Shown: positions 8,965 through 17,069, counted from the first letter of the stretch. The stretch: 47,002 bases of DNA from an uncultured Collinsella sp. (GCA_934654765.1 CAKUGX010000003.1:1-47002); one strand, 5' to 3'. Notes: generated from the letters alone by a model not told the origin. Translations and numbers: made by a program.

Positions 8965-9014
8965 GCATGCCTCTCCTTCGTCTGCACGATATTGTAGACG
9001 AAGGAGAGGCATGC
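8965..9014. repeat. Perfect 19-bp inverted repeat over the HAD gene's ribosome binding site
   Basis: GCATGCCTCTCCTTCGTCT (8965-8983) is exactly complementary to 8996-9014, with a 12-nt loop. In the minus-strand transcript the 3' arm carries AAGGAG and lies directly before (or over) the start codon of the HAD phosphatase gene. A folded hairpin would hide the ribosome binding site. It lacks a T-run, so it is not an ordinary terminator. Confidence 0.85.
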
Positions 9015-9072
9015 TCTCATATGGGCCCCACACTGCAGCGATTACTCCCGTTAAACCGCTGCGCCGCTCACG

Positions 9073-10335
9073 TCACATTGTTTGTCGTGAGCGACTTTTC
9101 AAGCGATAAAACAGCACCGTCGTCAGCATCAGTACCACCAGCATAGCTGCGAACACAGCCGCCGGCGCCCATCGATCATATGCGAATCCGTATGCCAATT
9201 GGCCAATAGGCGTTGCGCAGGAAAGCGCCATGCATACGACCGAAAGCACCTTTCCGCAGAGTTCCGTCGGCGCCGTCCGCTGAACGAATGCAACGATTTC
9301 GACCGACGCAATGCTTGCCCACACCATGACCCATGCCGAACCGACTGTAAGCGCGGCTAATTCAAGCGTATGAACGCCACACAGCAACGCGACGAAAATC
9401 GGTATGACCCCAAGACAAATCATCACGACATACCGGTGAATGCCGTCAAATGAAAAACAATGCGGCCAAATACCGACCAAACCGCCGCCTGCAAGGCCGC
9501 CCAGCCCCATAGCTGCCTCAATAATTCCAACGCAGGAAGGTTGCATGCCGAGATGCCTTGTAACAATAACGGGCGCACCAATCGTTAACCCAACCAACGC
9601 AAGATTCAAAACAGCCGCAAGCAAAATCACAGCGAGCAACGAGGTGTTTTGAAGCAGGTACCGAATCGCCGACAGAAAATCGCTTTGGCAACCCGCGTCA
9701 GCCGTGCTATCCCCCATCATCTTAGAAGTGGCTCTTTCCTTGAGTGTGCCCCCAAACAGCAGGGATGACATCACAAACATCACTGCTGCGATAGCGCAAA
9801 GGGCATCAATTCCAAAGCAACCATAGACAGCAGTTCCGACCACAGGGCCCAAGATATTGCTCGCCATGGTTATTTGCGACACCAATGCAGTGGCACGTTC
9901 AACCTTTTCTTGACCTGTTATATGCACCGTCTCAATTTGAAGTATTGGCTTTAGCATCGATTGAACGCCATATTGAACGCAAAGCACCGCTACCACGACG
10001 ACCGCAAGGGGCAACGAGCGCTTCATGGGGATAAACAGCAACGCTGCGGCCATCAGAGCAGTGCCGAGGGCCACGAGGACCACGCGATGGTTCTCTCGAT
10101 CCGCCAAGATTCCGCCAATCGGAGTCGCAAGCACACCCGGTATGAACGCTATCGCTGCGACGGCACCATATAGCGTTGACGAGCCGCTGCAATCGAACAA
10201 GTAAAGCGGGCACGCAAAGCACAGTGCCGATAACATCGAATACGTGCACAGCTGTGCAACAAGAATCCCAAAAAGCCTGATAGACCGCACTGCTTGTGGC
10301 GCCAAAGAAACGCTAGTCCCTCTCATTTCAGTCAT
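9073..10335 (-). CDS. Major facilitator superfamily transporter (drug-efflux-like)
   Basis: 420 residues, hydrophobic throughout, with the alternating membrane segments of a 12-helix MFS protein. The loop after helix 2 reads GGILADRENHR, a recognisable MFS motif-A variant (G-x-x-x-D-R-x-x-R/H). The overall pattern resembles the MFS_3/enterobactin-exporter-like group of H+-driven exporters. The start has a GGGGGA ribosome binding site. Two palindromic operator-like sites lie in the 98 nt between it and the TetR gene upstream, so it is probably the target of that repressor. The exported compound is unknown. Confidence 0.85.
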   Translation of the reverse strand: MTEMRGTSVSLAPQAVRSIRLFGILVAQLCTYSMLSALCFACPLYLFDCSGSSTLYGAVAAIAFIPGVLATPIGGILADRENHRVVLVALGTALMAAALLFIPMKRSLPLAVVVVAVLCVQYGVQSMLKPILQIETVHITGQEKVERATALVSQITMASNILGPVVGTAVYGCFGIDALCAIAAVMFVMSSLLFGGTLKERATSKMMGDSTADAGCQSDFLSAIRYLLQNTSLLAVILLAAVLNLALVGLTIGAPVIVTRHLGMQPSCVGIIEAAMGLGGLAGGGLVGIWPHCFSFDGIHRYVVMICLGVIPIFVALLCGVHTLELAALTVGSAWVMVWASIASVEIVAFVQRTAPTELCGKVLSVVCMALSCATPIGQLAYGFAYDRWAPAAVFAAMLVVLMLTTVLFYRLKSRSRQTM

Positions 10336-10346
10336 AAGTCCCCCTT

Positions 10347-10367
10347 ATACATACCGTTGGTATGTAT
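10347..10367 (-). promoter_or_regulatory. Operator-like palindrome 1 upstream of the MFS gene
   Basis: Perfect 9-bp arms around a 3-nt centre (core ACATACC-GTT-GGTATGT), 12 nt upstream of the MFS start codon. A near-identical site follows at 10412. Spacing and symmetry are typical of a TetR-family binding site. Confidence 0.7.
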
Positions 10368-10411
10368 TTGATGACTTGAAAAGGGCAGCCGGAGCCACCC
10401 TCTCAAATCTA

Positions 10412-10432
10412 TTACATACCGTTGGTATCTAT
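10412..10432 (-). promoter_or_regulatory. Operator-like palindrome 2 between TetR and MFS genes
   Basis: Second copy of the core ACATACC-GTT-GGTAT with slightly imperfect outer arms, 65 nt from the first. It ends right at the stop codon of the TetR gene. Two copies bracket the likely MFS promoter, which supports repression of the exporter by the adjacent regulator. Confidence 0.65.
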
Positions 10433-10433
10433 A

Positions 10434-11096
10434 TTACCACCCCGCACGGCTCCAAACGTCCCAAATCTGGTCCGTTGTCTGGAGCACTTCATCCCCCAAA
10501 TCGAGCCCCACCGCGGCCGCCATCTGCGCCAAACATTGCGCGCGAGCGACCATTCGCTCCTTAGACTCAAGCGGACGGAACAATGGCAGCAGCCAAAGAT
10601 TCGCTAGCAACGATACGGCTTCTGCCGCTTCACGCGGGCATTCGCACGCAATGGAGCCGTCGGCGATGCCCTCCTCGATCACCGGCAATAAATAGCCATC
10701 TGCCGACTCGTCAAACGAGCCCTGATACTGTAACGCCAACAGACGCGAACTCTTTACCGGATCTGCCGCCGGATGCATGCGAGCCCATAGCCCAATCTGC
10801 GGAACGACGGACTCGGGCGCATAAAGTTGCTTGAGCTTTTGGGCGCCCGTCATATTGCCAGCACCGAGCGTCACGCGGCGGCGCTCAACAACGGGAGCCA
10901 TCGCCCGATCAAATGCGGCGTTAAAAATCTCTTCTTTGCTCTTGAAGTGATGATAGATAGCGCCCTTGGTCATGCCATCGAGACGGTCAACGATATCCTG
11001 GATGCTCGTTCCCTCATAGCCCTGCGCACAGAATAGCTCCAGCGCCGCGTCGAGAATCTTCGCGACCGTCTCTTCGGGATATTTATTGCGACCCAT
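10434..11096 (-). CDS. TetR/AcrR-family regulator of the adjacent MFS exporter
   Basis: 220 residues. The N-terminal TetR domain reads ILDAALELFCAQGYEGTSIQDIVDR, then GMTKGAIYHHFKSKEEIF, a textbook TetR helix-turn-helix. The C-terminal domain is unassigned. The start at 11096 (MGRNKYPEET) was preferred over an ATG 12 codons upstream because TetR proteins start just before the first helix. It lies upstream of the MFS gene on the same strand; the two operator-like palindromes between them suggest it represses the exporter. A 12-bp inverted repeat overlaps its own leader. Confidence 0.88.
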   Translation of the reverse strand: MGRNKYPEETVAKILDAALELFCAQGYEGTSIQDIVDRLDGMTKGAIYHHFKSKEEIFNAAFDRAMAPVVERRRVTLGAGNMTGAQKLKQLYAPESVVPQIGLWARMHPAADPVKSSRLLALQYQGSFDESADGYLLPVIEEGIADGSIACECPREAAEAVSLLANLWLLPLFRPLESKERMVARAQCLAQMAAAVGLDLGDEVLQTTDQIWDVWSRAGW

Positions 11097-11103
11097 AATC
11101 CGC

Positions 11104-11157
11104 CCATCCGCAACGCATGCCTTATACCTCATTGCGGTATTTTAACGTTGCGGATGG
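11104..11157. repeat. 12-bp inverted repeat in the TetR leader
   Basis: CCATCCGCAACG (11104-11115) pairs with CGTTGCGGATGG (11146-11157) across 30 nt. The inner part holds a smaller dyad (ATACC...GGTAT), which resembles the half-sites of the two downstream operators. It lies between the PII stop and the TetR start and may be an autoregulatory site or a leader structure. Confidence 0.5.
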
Positions 11158-11170
11158 CAAACGGTCGGTT

Positions 11171-11509
11171 CTACACCGCGGCGGGGCCGTGTTCGCCGGT
11201 TCGGATGCGGATGACTTCCTCGACCGGCTCGACCCAAATCTTGCCGTCGCCGACGGCTCCGGTGCGGGCGGCGTTGCAGATGATCTCGACAATGCCATCG
11301 ACGTGCTCGTCGGCGCAGATAAGGGTGAACTGCACCTTAGGAATCGTATTGACGAGTAGCTCGTTGCCGCGCACGTATTCCTTCCAGCCATGCTGCGCGC
11401 CGCAGCCCTGAACCTGGTTAATAGTCATGCCACGAACATCGGCAGCAAACAGCGCGTCTTTGAGAACCTCAAGCTTCTCAGCACGAACGATCGCCGTAAT
11501 CTTCTTCAT
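11171..11509 (-). CDS. glnK: PII nitrogen regulatory protein (GlnK type)
   Basis: 112-residue trimeric signal protein that senses ATP/ADP and 2-oxoglutarate and, in the GlnK class, plugs the ammonium channel Amt. It starts MKKITAIVRAEKL and contains the C-terminal signature TGAVGDGKIWVEPVEEVIRIRTGE. The T-loop reads EYVRGNELLVN where E. coli GlnB has ELYRGAEYMVD. The modifiable Tyr51 is therefore Leu here and Tyr46 is Val, so uridylylation or adenylylation at the usual site is not possible. The start at 11509 has a GAGG ribosome binding site. It follows amt on the same strand, the standard amt-glnK arrangement, but a 212-nt gap with a large hairpin separates them. Confidence 0.93.
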   Translation of the reverse strand: MKKITAIVRAEKLEVLKDALFAADVRGMTINQVQGCGAQHGWKEYVRGNELLVNTIPKVQFTLICADEHVDGIVEIICNAARTGAVGDGKIWVEPVEEVIRIRTGEHGPAAV

Positions 11510-11618
11510 AATGAATTCCTCTCTTAAATAAAAGAAATGAATTGCCATTCACATACGCGGGTTTCCCAAGCACCACAGACCAACCCCGCAAATCAAAAAA
11601 GTGCAACTAACAGGTCTT

Positions 11619-11723
11619 GACGGGTTTCCCAGGTGCCGCAGATTGCCGTGAAAGAGGAGCGAAGCGTACTTAGGTACGTGAGCGACGATTGAACGGCAAG
11701 ATGCGGTGCCTGGGGAAGCCGTC
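11619..11723. repeat. 31-bp imperfect inverted repeat between amt and glnK
   Basis: Arm 11619-11649 (GACGGGTTTCCCAGG...) pairs with 11693-11723 with about five mismatches. The right arm overlaps the amt stop codon. The 43-nt centre holds a further small dyad (GTACTTAGGTAC). A partial third copy of the left arm (GCGGGTTTCCC) lies near 11559. In the transcript this forms a long rod right after amt and before glnK. Confidence 0.75.
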
Positions 11724-12999
11724 AGTCGAGTCCGGAGAAGGAGGGGTACGCACTTTCTCCGTGCTGACTGGCATCCAGGCCTAGCGCCTCGTCGGCCTCG
11801 CCCACGCGCAGGCTGCCGTGGAAGAGCGCCTTGACCACCGCGGCGATCACCAGGTCGAGCACCAGCACGATGACGACCGTCACCACAATGCCCAAAATCT
11901 GCGAGATGAGCAGCGATGCGTCGCCCGTGTAGAACAGGCCGCCCTTACCGGTCCACGAAAGCTCCGGCACGCAGAACAGGCCTGTGAGCACGCCGCCCAA
12001 AATGCCGCCGATGCCGTGGCAACCGAACGCGTCGAGCGCATCGTCGTAGCCGAACTTGGTCTTAAGATGGCTGATGGCCAGGTAGCAGACGGGCGATACG
12101 ATCAGGCCCATAACCAGCGCCGCCCATGGCTCGACAAAGCCCGCGCCCGGCGTGACCACCACAAGGCCCGCGACCAGACCGGTGCTGGCACCCACCAGCG
12201 TGGGGCGACCGGTGTGCACGCGCTCGACGGCAAGCCACGAGACCATGCCCGCCGCGCTGGCCGTCACGGTGTTGAGGATGGCGAGCGCCGCCACCGCGTC
12301 GGCCTTAAACTCGCTGCCGCCGTTAAAGCCAAACCAGCCAAACCAAAGTAGACCGGCGCCCAGCGCCACAAACGGCACGTTATGCGGGCGATAGCTCACC
12401 ATGCCAAAGCCGCGACGACGGCCGAGCATCAGGCAGAGGATCAAACCCGTCAGACCGGACGAAATGTGCACCACGTCGCCGCCGGCAAAGTCCAGCGCGC
12501 CGATGATGTCGCCGATAAAGGAGCCCTCGCCGCCCCACACCATATGGGCGAGCGGCGCGTAGACCACGAGCAGCCAAATGCCCAGGAAGGCCATCATGGC
12601 GCCAAACTTAACGCGACCGGCCAGGCTGCCCGTGACGATGGCGGCCGTGATCATGGCAAACGCCATCTGGAAGGCGATGTTGATGATCTCCGGGTAGACG
12701 GCGCCGTCCGTTGCGGTGCCCTCGGCCGCCTGCAGTACTTGGTTGAGCACCGGCAAGCACAGCAGCTGGTCAAAGCCTCCAATAAACGGATTGGAACCGT
12801 CGCCGCCGTAGGCCAGCGACCAGCCTGCCACAATCCACAAGACGCCAACCAGACCAATGACGCCAAAGCACATGAGCATGGTGTTGATGACATTTTTGCG
12901 CCTAGACAGGCCGCCGTAAAAAAACGCCAGACCCGGTGTCATTAAAAACACGAGCATGGTGCAGATGAGCATAAACGTTGTCGATCCCGTATCGTACAT
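11722..12999 (-). CDS. amt: Ammonium transporter (Amt/MEP/Rh family)
   Basis: 425-residue membrane channel for ammonium. Characteristic blocks are TPGLAFFYGGLSRRKNVINTM in the first helices (split here as TPGLAFFYGG and LSRRKNV), DFAGGDVVHISSG (family signature with the conserved Asp), and FGCHGIGGILGG with the second pore His. The start at 12999 (MYDTGSTTFML) has a GGGGGAG ribosome binding site; an upstream ATG at 13038 has none. The protein begins directly with helix 1, without a clear signal peptide. With glnK downstream it forms the usual nitrogen-scavenging unit; GlnK would gate the channel. Confidence 0.95.
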   Translation of the reverse strand: MYDTGSTTFMLICTMLVFLMTPGLAFFYGGLSRRKNVINTMLMCFGVIGLVGVLWIVAGWSLAYGGDGSNPFIGGFDQLLCLPVLNQVLQAAEGTATDGAVYPEIINIAFQMAFAMITAAIVTGSLAGRVKFGAMMAFLGIWLLVVYAPLAHMVWGGEGSFIGDIIGALDFAGGDVVHISSGLTGLILCLMLGRRRGFGMVSYRPHNVPFVALGAGLLWFGWFGFNGGSEFKADAVAALAILNTVTASAAGMVSWLAVERVHTGRPTLVGASTGLVAGLVVVTPGAGFVEPWAALVMGLIVSPVCYLAISHLKTKFGYDDALDAFGCHGIGGILGGVLTGLFCVPELSWTGKGGLFYTGDASLLISQILGIVVTVVIVLVLDLVIAAVVKALFHGSLRVGEADEALGLDASQHGESAYPSFSGLD

Positions 13000-13197
13000 T
13001 CGCTCCCCCTTGGTCGCATGAACGTTGTCGGCGCTCATGATGCGGCCGAGGGGCAACTGGTGTAGACCAGACACGGCGTTGTTAAACGCTGCGTTGTCGA
13101 ATGGAAACGGTGCCGCAATCTTGGAAACGGCACGGCAACGGGCGCGAAACGAACGGGAAACGTGCGGGCGAAAGGGGCGCGCCCGGCCCGGCCCCGG

Positions 13198-14217
13198 CTA
13201 GCGGCGGAACAGGTCGCGGGCGCGGTCGCGGAGGTCGGTGGCTCGGATGACGCCCTCGTAGCGATTAATGCGCAGGCGTGGGAAGGCGTTGAAAAAGCGC
13301 AGGTCACGACGGCTGAGCGACACGCTTGGCACCGGACGGCTCGCGCGTTTGCCGGCGCGGCGACGAGTAAGCGACGGGCGCGGCATACTCGGCGCGGCAT
13401 CGGCAACGCGGCGAGCAGCAAGCGCCAGGCCGCGAGCACCGTCCGAGATAAACGTCGGCACCGAGGCCTTCTCGCGCAGGGCATCGAGTGCCGCATCGCC
13501 CAGCTCTGCCAGCCACGCGTTAATAGCACGACCGCGGATATGCGTCTGCGCCACCGAGTCAATCGCCGAATCGGGAATGCGCTCGAGCATGGAATCCGAG
13601 GCATCGGCGAGCGATTCGTTGATACGATCGGCAAGGTCGGCGCGCACGCGCTCAAGCTGGTCAGACAGACGGCGCCAGCTCGCCAGCGAGCACAACGCGT
13701 CCACGGTCATCGCAACGGCAACGGCAAAGGCCGCCAGTCGCACGATCAACACCGGCAGATGGCCAAGCAACCCCAGCAGCGCCGGCTCCACCAGGCGACA
13801 AATGCACAGTGCACCCAGGCCAAACGCGCAAGCCCAATACAGGCAGATGCGTCCATGCAGGTTAAAGGGCAGATGCGAATAGTCCCAAAAGCGAGCGCCG
13901 GTCGTTTTCTCCAGCAACACGCCCACGCTGTATTCGATCACGCTGCACACGAGCGCCGCAGCGACAAACTGGCTCGAAGCATCCGGAATCCCGCGCAGCA
14001 GCAGCCAACAGGCAATGCCGCCCGCGCCATAGATGGGGCAGCACGGCCCCAGCAAAAAGCCGCTGTTGGCAAAGCGTCCGTGATTGAGCATGGCGCAGAC
14101 TGTCGACTCCCATGCCCAGCCACAAAACCCGTAGAAGGCAAACGAGAGCACCAACGCCGAGAGCGGGCAGGCGGCAAGCGTCGCGCCGTCAAATGCCATG
14201 TCGATCGCGGTTCCCAC
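13198..14217 (-). CDS. Putative ABC-transporter type IV / PF06541-like membrane protein
   Basis: 339 residues. The N-terminal half has five to six hydrophobic segments with FYGFCGWAWESTVCAMLNHGRFANSG and GPCCPIYGAGG, the pattern of the CmpB/PF06541 family (role uncharacterised). The blocks SVIEYSVGVLLEK and FWDYSHLPFNLHGRICL also match that family. The C-terminal 140 residues are polar, Arg/Ala-rich and probably cytoplasmic. The start is GTG at 14217, three nt after the stop of the HD-domain gene, with GAGAGGG upstream; ATG at 14199 is an alternative. Probably co-transcribed with the HD gene. Confidence 0.75.
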   Translation of the reverse strand: MGTAIDMAFDGATLAACPLSALVLSFAFYGFCGWAWESTVCAMLNHGRFANSGFLLGPCCPIYGAGGIACWLLLRGIPDASSQFVAAALVCSVIEYSVGVLLEKTTGARFWDYSHLPFNLHGRICLYWACAFGLGALCICRLVEPALLGLLGHLPVLIVRLAAFAVAVAMTVDALCSLASWRRLSDQLERVRADLADRINESLADASDSMLERIPDSAIDSVAQTHIRGRAINAWLAELGDAALDALREKASVPTFISDGARGLALAARRVADAAPSMPRPSLTRRRAGKRASRPVPSVSLSRRDLRFFNAFPRLRINRYEGVIRATDLRDRARDLFRR

Positions 14218-14220
14218 CGT

Positions 14221-14778
14221 CTACCCTCTCCTCTTCTCGCTCGAATCTTTGCTCGAGCCGTCACTCGAACCCTCGCTCAAATCGTTCGCGCCGCCTTTGC
14301 GCGGCAGCCGACCGGCAACCGTCTCGCACAACGCGCACCACTTATCCGCCAGGCACACAATCCAGGCCTCGCGACACGTCGGCGGCACCGGTACCAGTGG
14401 AAACATATGGCGCGCGATGATATTCCGCTCGCGCGGCGTCAACTCAAAATCTTCCTCGGCACGCGCCAGGGCAAAAAACGGATGCCGAAACCCGTGCAGG
14501 CGATGGCTTGGATCGGGATCATGCCAATCGTAGAGAAAGTAATCGTGCAGCAAGGCTCCACGCAGCAGCGAGGCGCGGTCAACCGAAACGCCAACACGGT
14601 CCAAGCGCTCGGCAAAGGACAGGCTTGCCCGTGCCACCGAGGTCACATGCGCGTACACCGTCACATCGCCATGCTGGATAAACTCGCGCGTCAGGTCCAG
14701 ACGGCCCGCCTGTGCCAGTTGACGGGCAGCATGGTCTACTTCGCACGCGATTTTCTCGGCACGAACGGTATCGGACAT
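14221..14778 (-). CDS. HD-domain protein (putative metal-dependent phosphohydrolase)
   Basis: 185 residues with HD-superfamily features: H in FIQHGDVTVYAHV, the HD doublet in LLRGALLHDYFLYDWHD, and later His residues (GFRHPFFA, IARHMFPL). The ending DLSEGSSDGSSKDSSEKRRG is Ser-rich and low in complexity. Such proteins hydrolyse phosphate esters, often nucleotides; the substrate is unknown. The start at 14778 has AGGAGG four bases upstream. It overlaps no gene and is followed after three nt by the PF06541-like gene. It is divergent from the DXS-family gene across about 228 nt. Confidence 0.8.
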   Translation of the reverse strand: MSDTVRAEKIACEVDHAARQLAQAGRLDLTREFIQHGDVTVYAHVTSVARASLSFAERLDRVGVSVDRASLLRGALLHDYFLYDWHDPDPSHRLHGFRHPFFALARAEEDFELTPRERNIIARHMFPLVPVPPTCREAWIVCLADKWCALCETVAGRLPRKGGANDLSEGSSDGSSKDSSEKRRG

Positions 14779-15006
14779 GCGGCCTCCTTCCGGCGGCGCT
14801 CGGCGGCAAGCCACAGCCTGCACGCAATGAATAAAATCATCATGGAACTTATCAGTATGGCATCGGACAAAACGTTTTGCCCCACCAGTTGTCGAATTAC
14901 CGCGCCGCCGTCACATATCAAACGCCAAAATGTGCGAGACTGTCTTGTGCAATTGTGCCGGCCGAAGGAGTGCCGGCGCTCGATTCGCATGGAGTAACCA
15001 ACAACG

Positions 15007-16788
15007 ATGCTGCTTACGCAAACGACAACGCCCGAGGACGTCAAGGCTCTCGATCGCGCCGAGCTTCCGCTGCTCTGCGGCGAGATTCGCCACGCCATCC
15101 TCGAAAGCTCCGCCGCCGTCGGCGGGCACGTTGCCCCCAACCTGGGCGTCGTTGAGCTCACGGTCGCGCTCCATCGCGTGTTCAACTCCCCCACCGACAA
15201 GATCGTCTTTGACGTGTCGCACCAGACCTACGCCCACAAGGCACTGACCGGGCGCGCGTATACCTATATCGATCCGGAGCGTTTTGGCGAGGCTTCTGGC
15301 TTTGCCAACCCCGATGAGTCCGAGCACGACCTGTTTGCCATGGGGCATACCTCTACGTCCGTGAGTCTGGGCTGTGGCCTCGCGCATGCTCGCGACCTGG
15401 CGGGCGACAGCTACAACGTCATTACCATTATTGGTGACGGCTCGCTTTCGGGCGGCTTGGCGTTTGAGGGCTTCAACAATGCTGCCGAACTCGACAGCAA
15501 CCTGATCATCATCGTCAACGATAACGACCAGTCCATCGCCGAGAACCATGGTGGCCTGTATCGTAACCTTGCCGAGCTGCGCGCCAGCAACGGTGCTGCC
15601 GAGCGCAATATCTTCCGCGCCATGGGGCTCGACTACCGCTATCTGGATGCCGGCAACGACGTGTTAACCCTGGTCGACACGCTGCAGAAACTGCGCGACA
15701 TCGACCATCCCATCGTGCTGCACGTCTCGACCGCCAAGGGCATGGGTTTTGAGCCGGCTCAAAACGACCCCGAGCATTGGCATCACGTTGGCCCCTTTGA
15801 CATGGCGACCGGCCGCAAGCTCTGCCCGGGTCATCCGAGCGAGCCCGCACCGCGCACCTATGCCGATATTACGGGCGAGGCCCTGAGCGCCGCCATCGAG
15901 TGCGATCCGCAGGTCGTGGGCATCACGGCCGCCACGCCCTACATCATGGGCTTTACGCCCGAGCTCCGCGCTGCCGCCGGTAAGCAATTTGTCGACGTGG
16001 GCATTGCCGAGGAGCACGCCGTCACCTTTGCCACCGCGCTCGCCCGCTCGGGCGCCAAGCCGGTCTTTGGCGTGTACGGCACGTTTTTGCAGCGCGCCTA
16101 TGACGAGCTGTGGCACGACCTGTGCCTCAACGATGTCCCAGCTACCATCCTGGTATTTGGCGCGTCGATTTTTGGCACCACGTCCGAGACGCACCTTTCG
16201 TTCTTTGATATTTCCATGCTGGGCGCTCTTCCCAACATGCGTTACCTGGCGCCGGCCTGCATGGAGGAATATCTATCCATGCTGAGCTGGTCGCTCGATC
16301 ACCGCGAGCATCCCGTGGCAATTCGCGTGCCGGGCATTGGTCTGGTAAGCCGTCCCGACTTGGCGCCTGCCAAGGACGCCGACTACAGCGTCGCCCGTTA
16401 CAACGTGGCGCGCCAGGGCCGCGATGTGGCCGTGCTCGCACTGGGCGATTTCTTTGAGCTGGGCGAGCGCGTGGCAAACCGCTTGGCCGCCGAATACGGT
16501 ATCGAGGCCACGCTCGTCAACCCACGTTTCGCAACCGAACTCGACCGCGAATTCCTCGACAGCCTTGCCGATGAGCACCGTATTGTCGTGACCATCGAGG
16601 ACGGCATCTTGGACGGCGGCTGGGGCGAGCGCGTGGCATGTTATCTGGCCTGCACGCCGCTGCGCACCCGCACCTTTGGCATCGCCAAGGGCTTCCCCGA
16701 CCGCTACGACCCCAACGCACTGCTCGCGCAGAACGGCATGACAGTCGAGAACATGGCCGCAGAGGCCGTAAGGCTACTAAACAAGTAG
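15007..16788 (+). CDS. DXS-family thiamin diphosphate enzyme with altered acceptor site
   Basis: 593 residues, family order: ThDP-binding domain (GDGSLSGG about residue 142, then VNDNDQSI), pyrimidine domain (VDVGIAEEHAV about 335) and a C-terminal transketolase domain. Catalytic positions of E. coli DXS are kept: His49 (H41), Glu370 (E335), Arg398 (R363) and His431 (H396). Aligned without gaps from 335 to 443 (constant offset 35), Arg420 is G385, Asp427 is T392 and Arg478 is G443. In DXS, Arg420 and Arg478 hold the phosphate of glyceraldehyde 3-phosphate, so the acceptor here is probably different. The E. coli comparison is from memory. It stands alone between a divergent HD gene and a convergent dehydrogenase, without the isoprenoid genes often beside dxs. 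Confidence 0.85.
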   Translation: MLLTQTTTPEDVKALDRAELPLLCGEIRHAILESSAAVGGHVAPNLGVVELTVALHRVFNSPTDKIVFDVSHQTYAHKALTGRAYTYIDPERFGEASGFANPDESEHDLFAMGHTSTSVSLGCGLAHARDLAGDSYNVITIIGDGSLSGGLAFEGFNNAAELDSNLIIIVNDNDQSIAENHGGLYRNLAELRASNGAAERNIFRAMGLDYRYLDAGNDVLTLVDTLQKLRDIDHPIVLHVSTAKGMGFEPAQNDPEHWHHVGPFDMATGRKLCPGHPSEPAPRTYADITGEALSAAIECDPQVVGITAATPYIMGFTPELRAAAGKQFVDVGIAEEHAVTFATALARSGAKPVFGVYGTFLQRAYDELWHDLCLNDVPATILVFGASIFGTTSETHLSFFDISMLGALPNMRYLAPACMEEYLSMLSWSLDHREHPVAIRVPGIGLVSRPDLAPAKDADYSVARYNVARQGRDVAVLALGDFFELGERVANRLAAEYGIEATLVNPRFATELDREFLDSLADEHRIVVTIEDGILDGGWGERVACYLACTPLRTRTFGIAKGFPDRYDPNALLAQNGMTVENMAAEAVRLLNK

Positions 16789-16790
16789 AA

Positions 16791-16830
16791 AACCCCCGCA
16801 AAGGGAAACGCCCTTGCGGAGGTTTTTATT
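16791..16830 (+). terminator. Intrinsic terminator of the DXS-family gene
   Basis: Stem CCCCCGCAA-A-GGG with CCCTTGCGGAGG (one bulge, one mismatch), then GGTTTTTATTTT. It begins 3 nt after the stop codon. Confidence 0.9.
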
Positions 16831-16845
16831 TTCGCGACGCAATTA

Positions 16846-17062
16846 TCTCAATCTGTAACATCTAGAGGCAGAATTTGCATCTAGACGTTACAGATTGAGA
16901 CGAGACGTTTAAGCCCCTGATGTTTATCTCAATCTGTAACAGTTAGGGGCCAAATCCTCGTCTAACCGTTACAGATTGAGACATTCGAATTCCCCTGAAG
17001 AGAAAATCTCAATCTGTAACAGTTACTCGTCAAAAACGGCTGCAGATGTTACAGATTGAGAT
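16846..17062. repeat. Array of three tandem hairpins sharing one arm sequence
   Basis: Three inverted repeats follow each other with a period of about 80 nt: 16846-16900 (21-bp arms, one mismatch), 16927-16981 (about 20-bp arms) and 17007-17061 (15-bp perfect arms). Every left arm starts TCTCAATCTGTAAC and every right arm ends GTTACAGATTGAGA, giving six copies of one 14-mer. Loops and inner stem parts differ, but inner stems still pair (TCTAGA with TCTAGA; GTTAG with CTAAC). The array fills the junction between two convergent genes. Confidence 0.9.
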
Positions 17063-17069
17063 AAAACGG

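Noticed and set aside
13162-14997. A plus-strand frame of 611 codons
   Set aside because: It is antisense to two genes with recognisable families and has no domain of its own.
16846-17062. CRISPR array
   Set aside because: The repeats alternate in orientation and form hairpins, there are only three units, spacers are not uniform and no cas gene is near.
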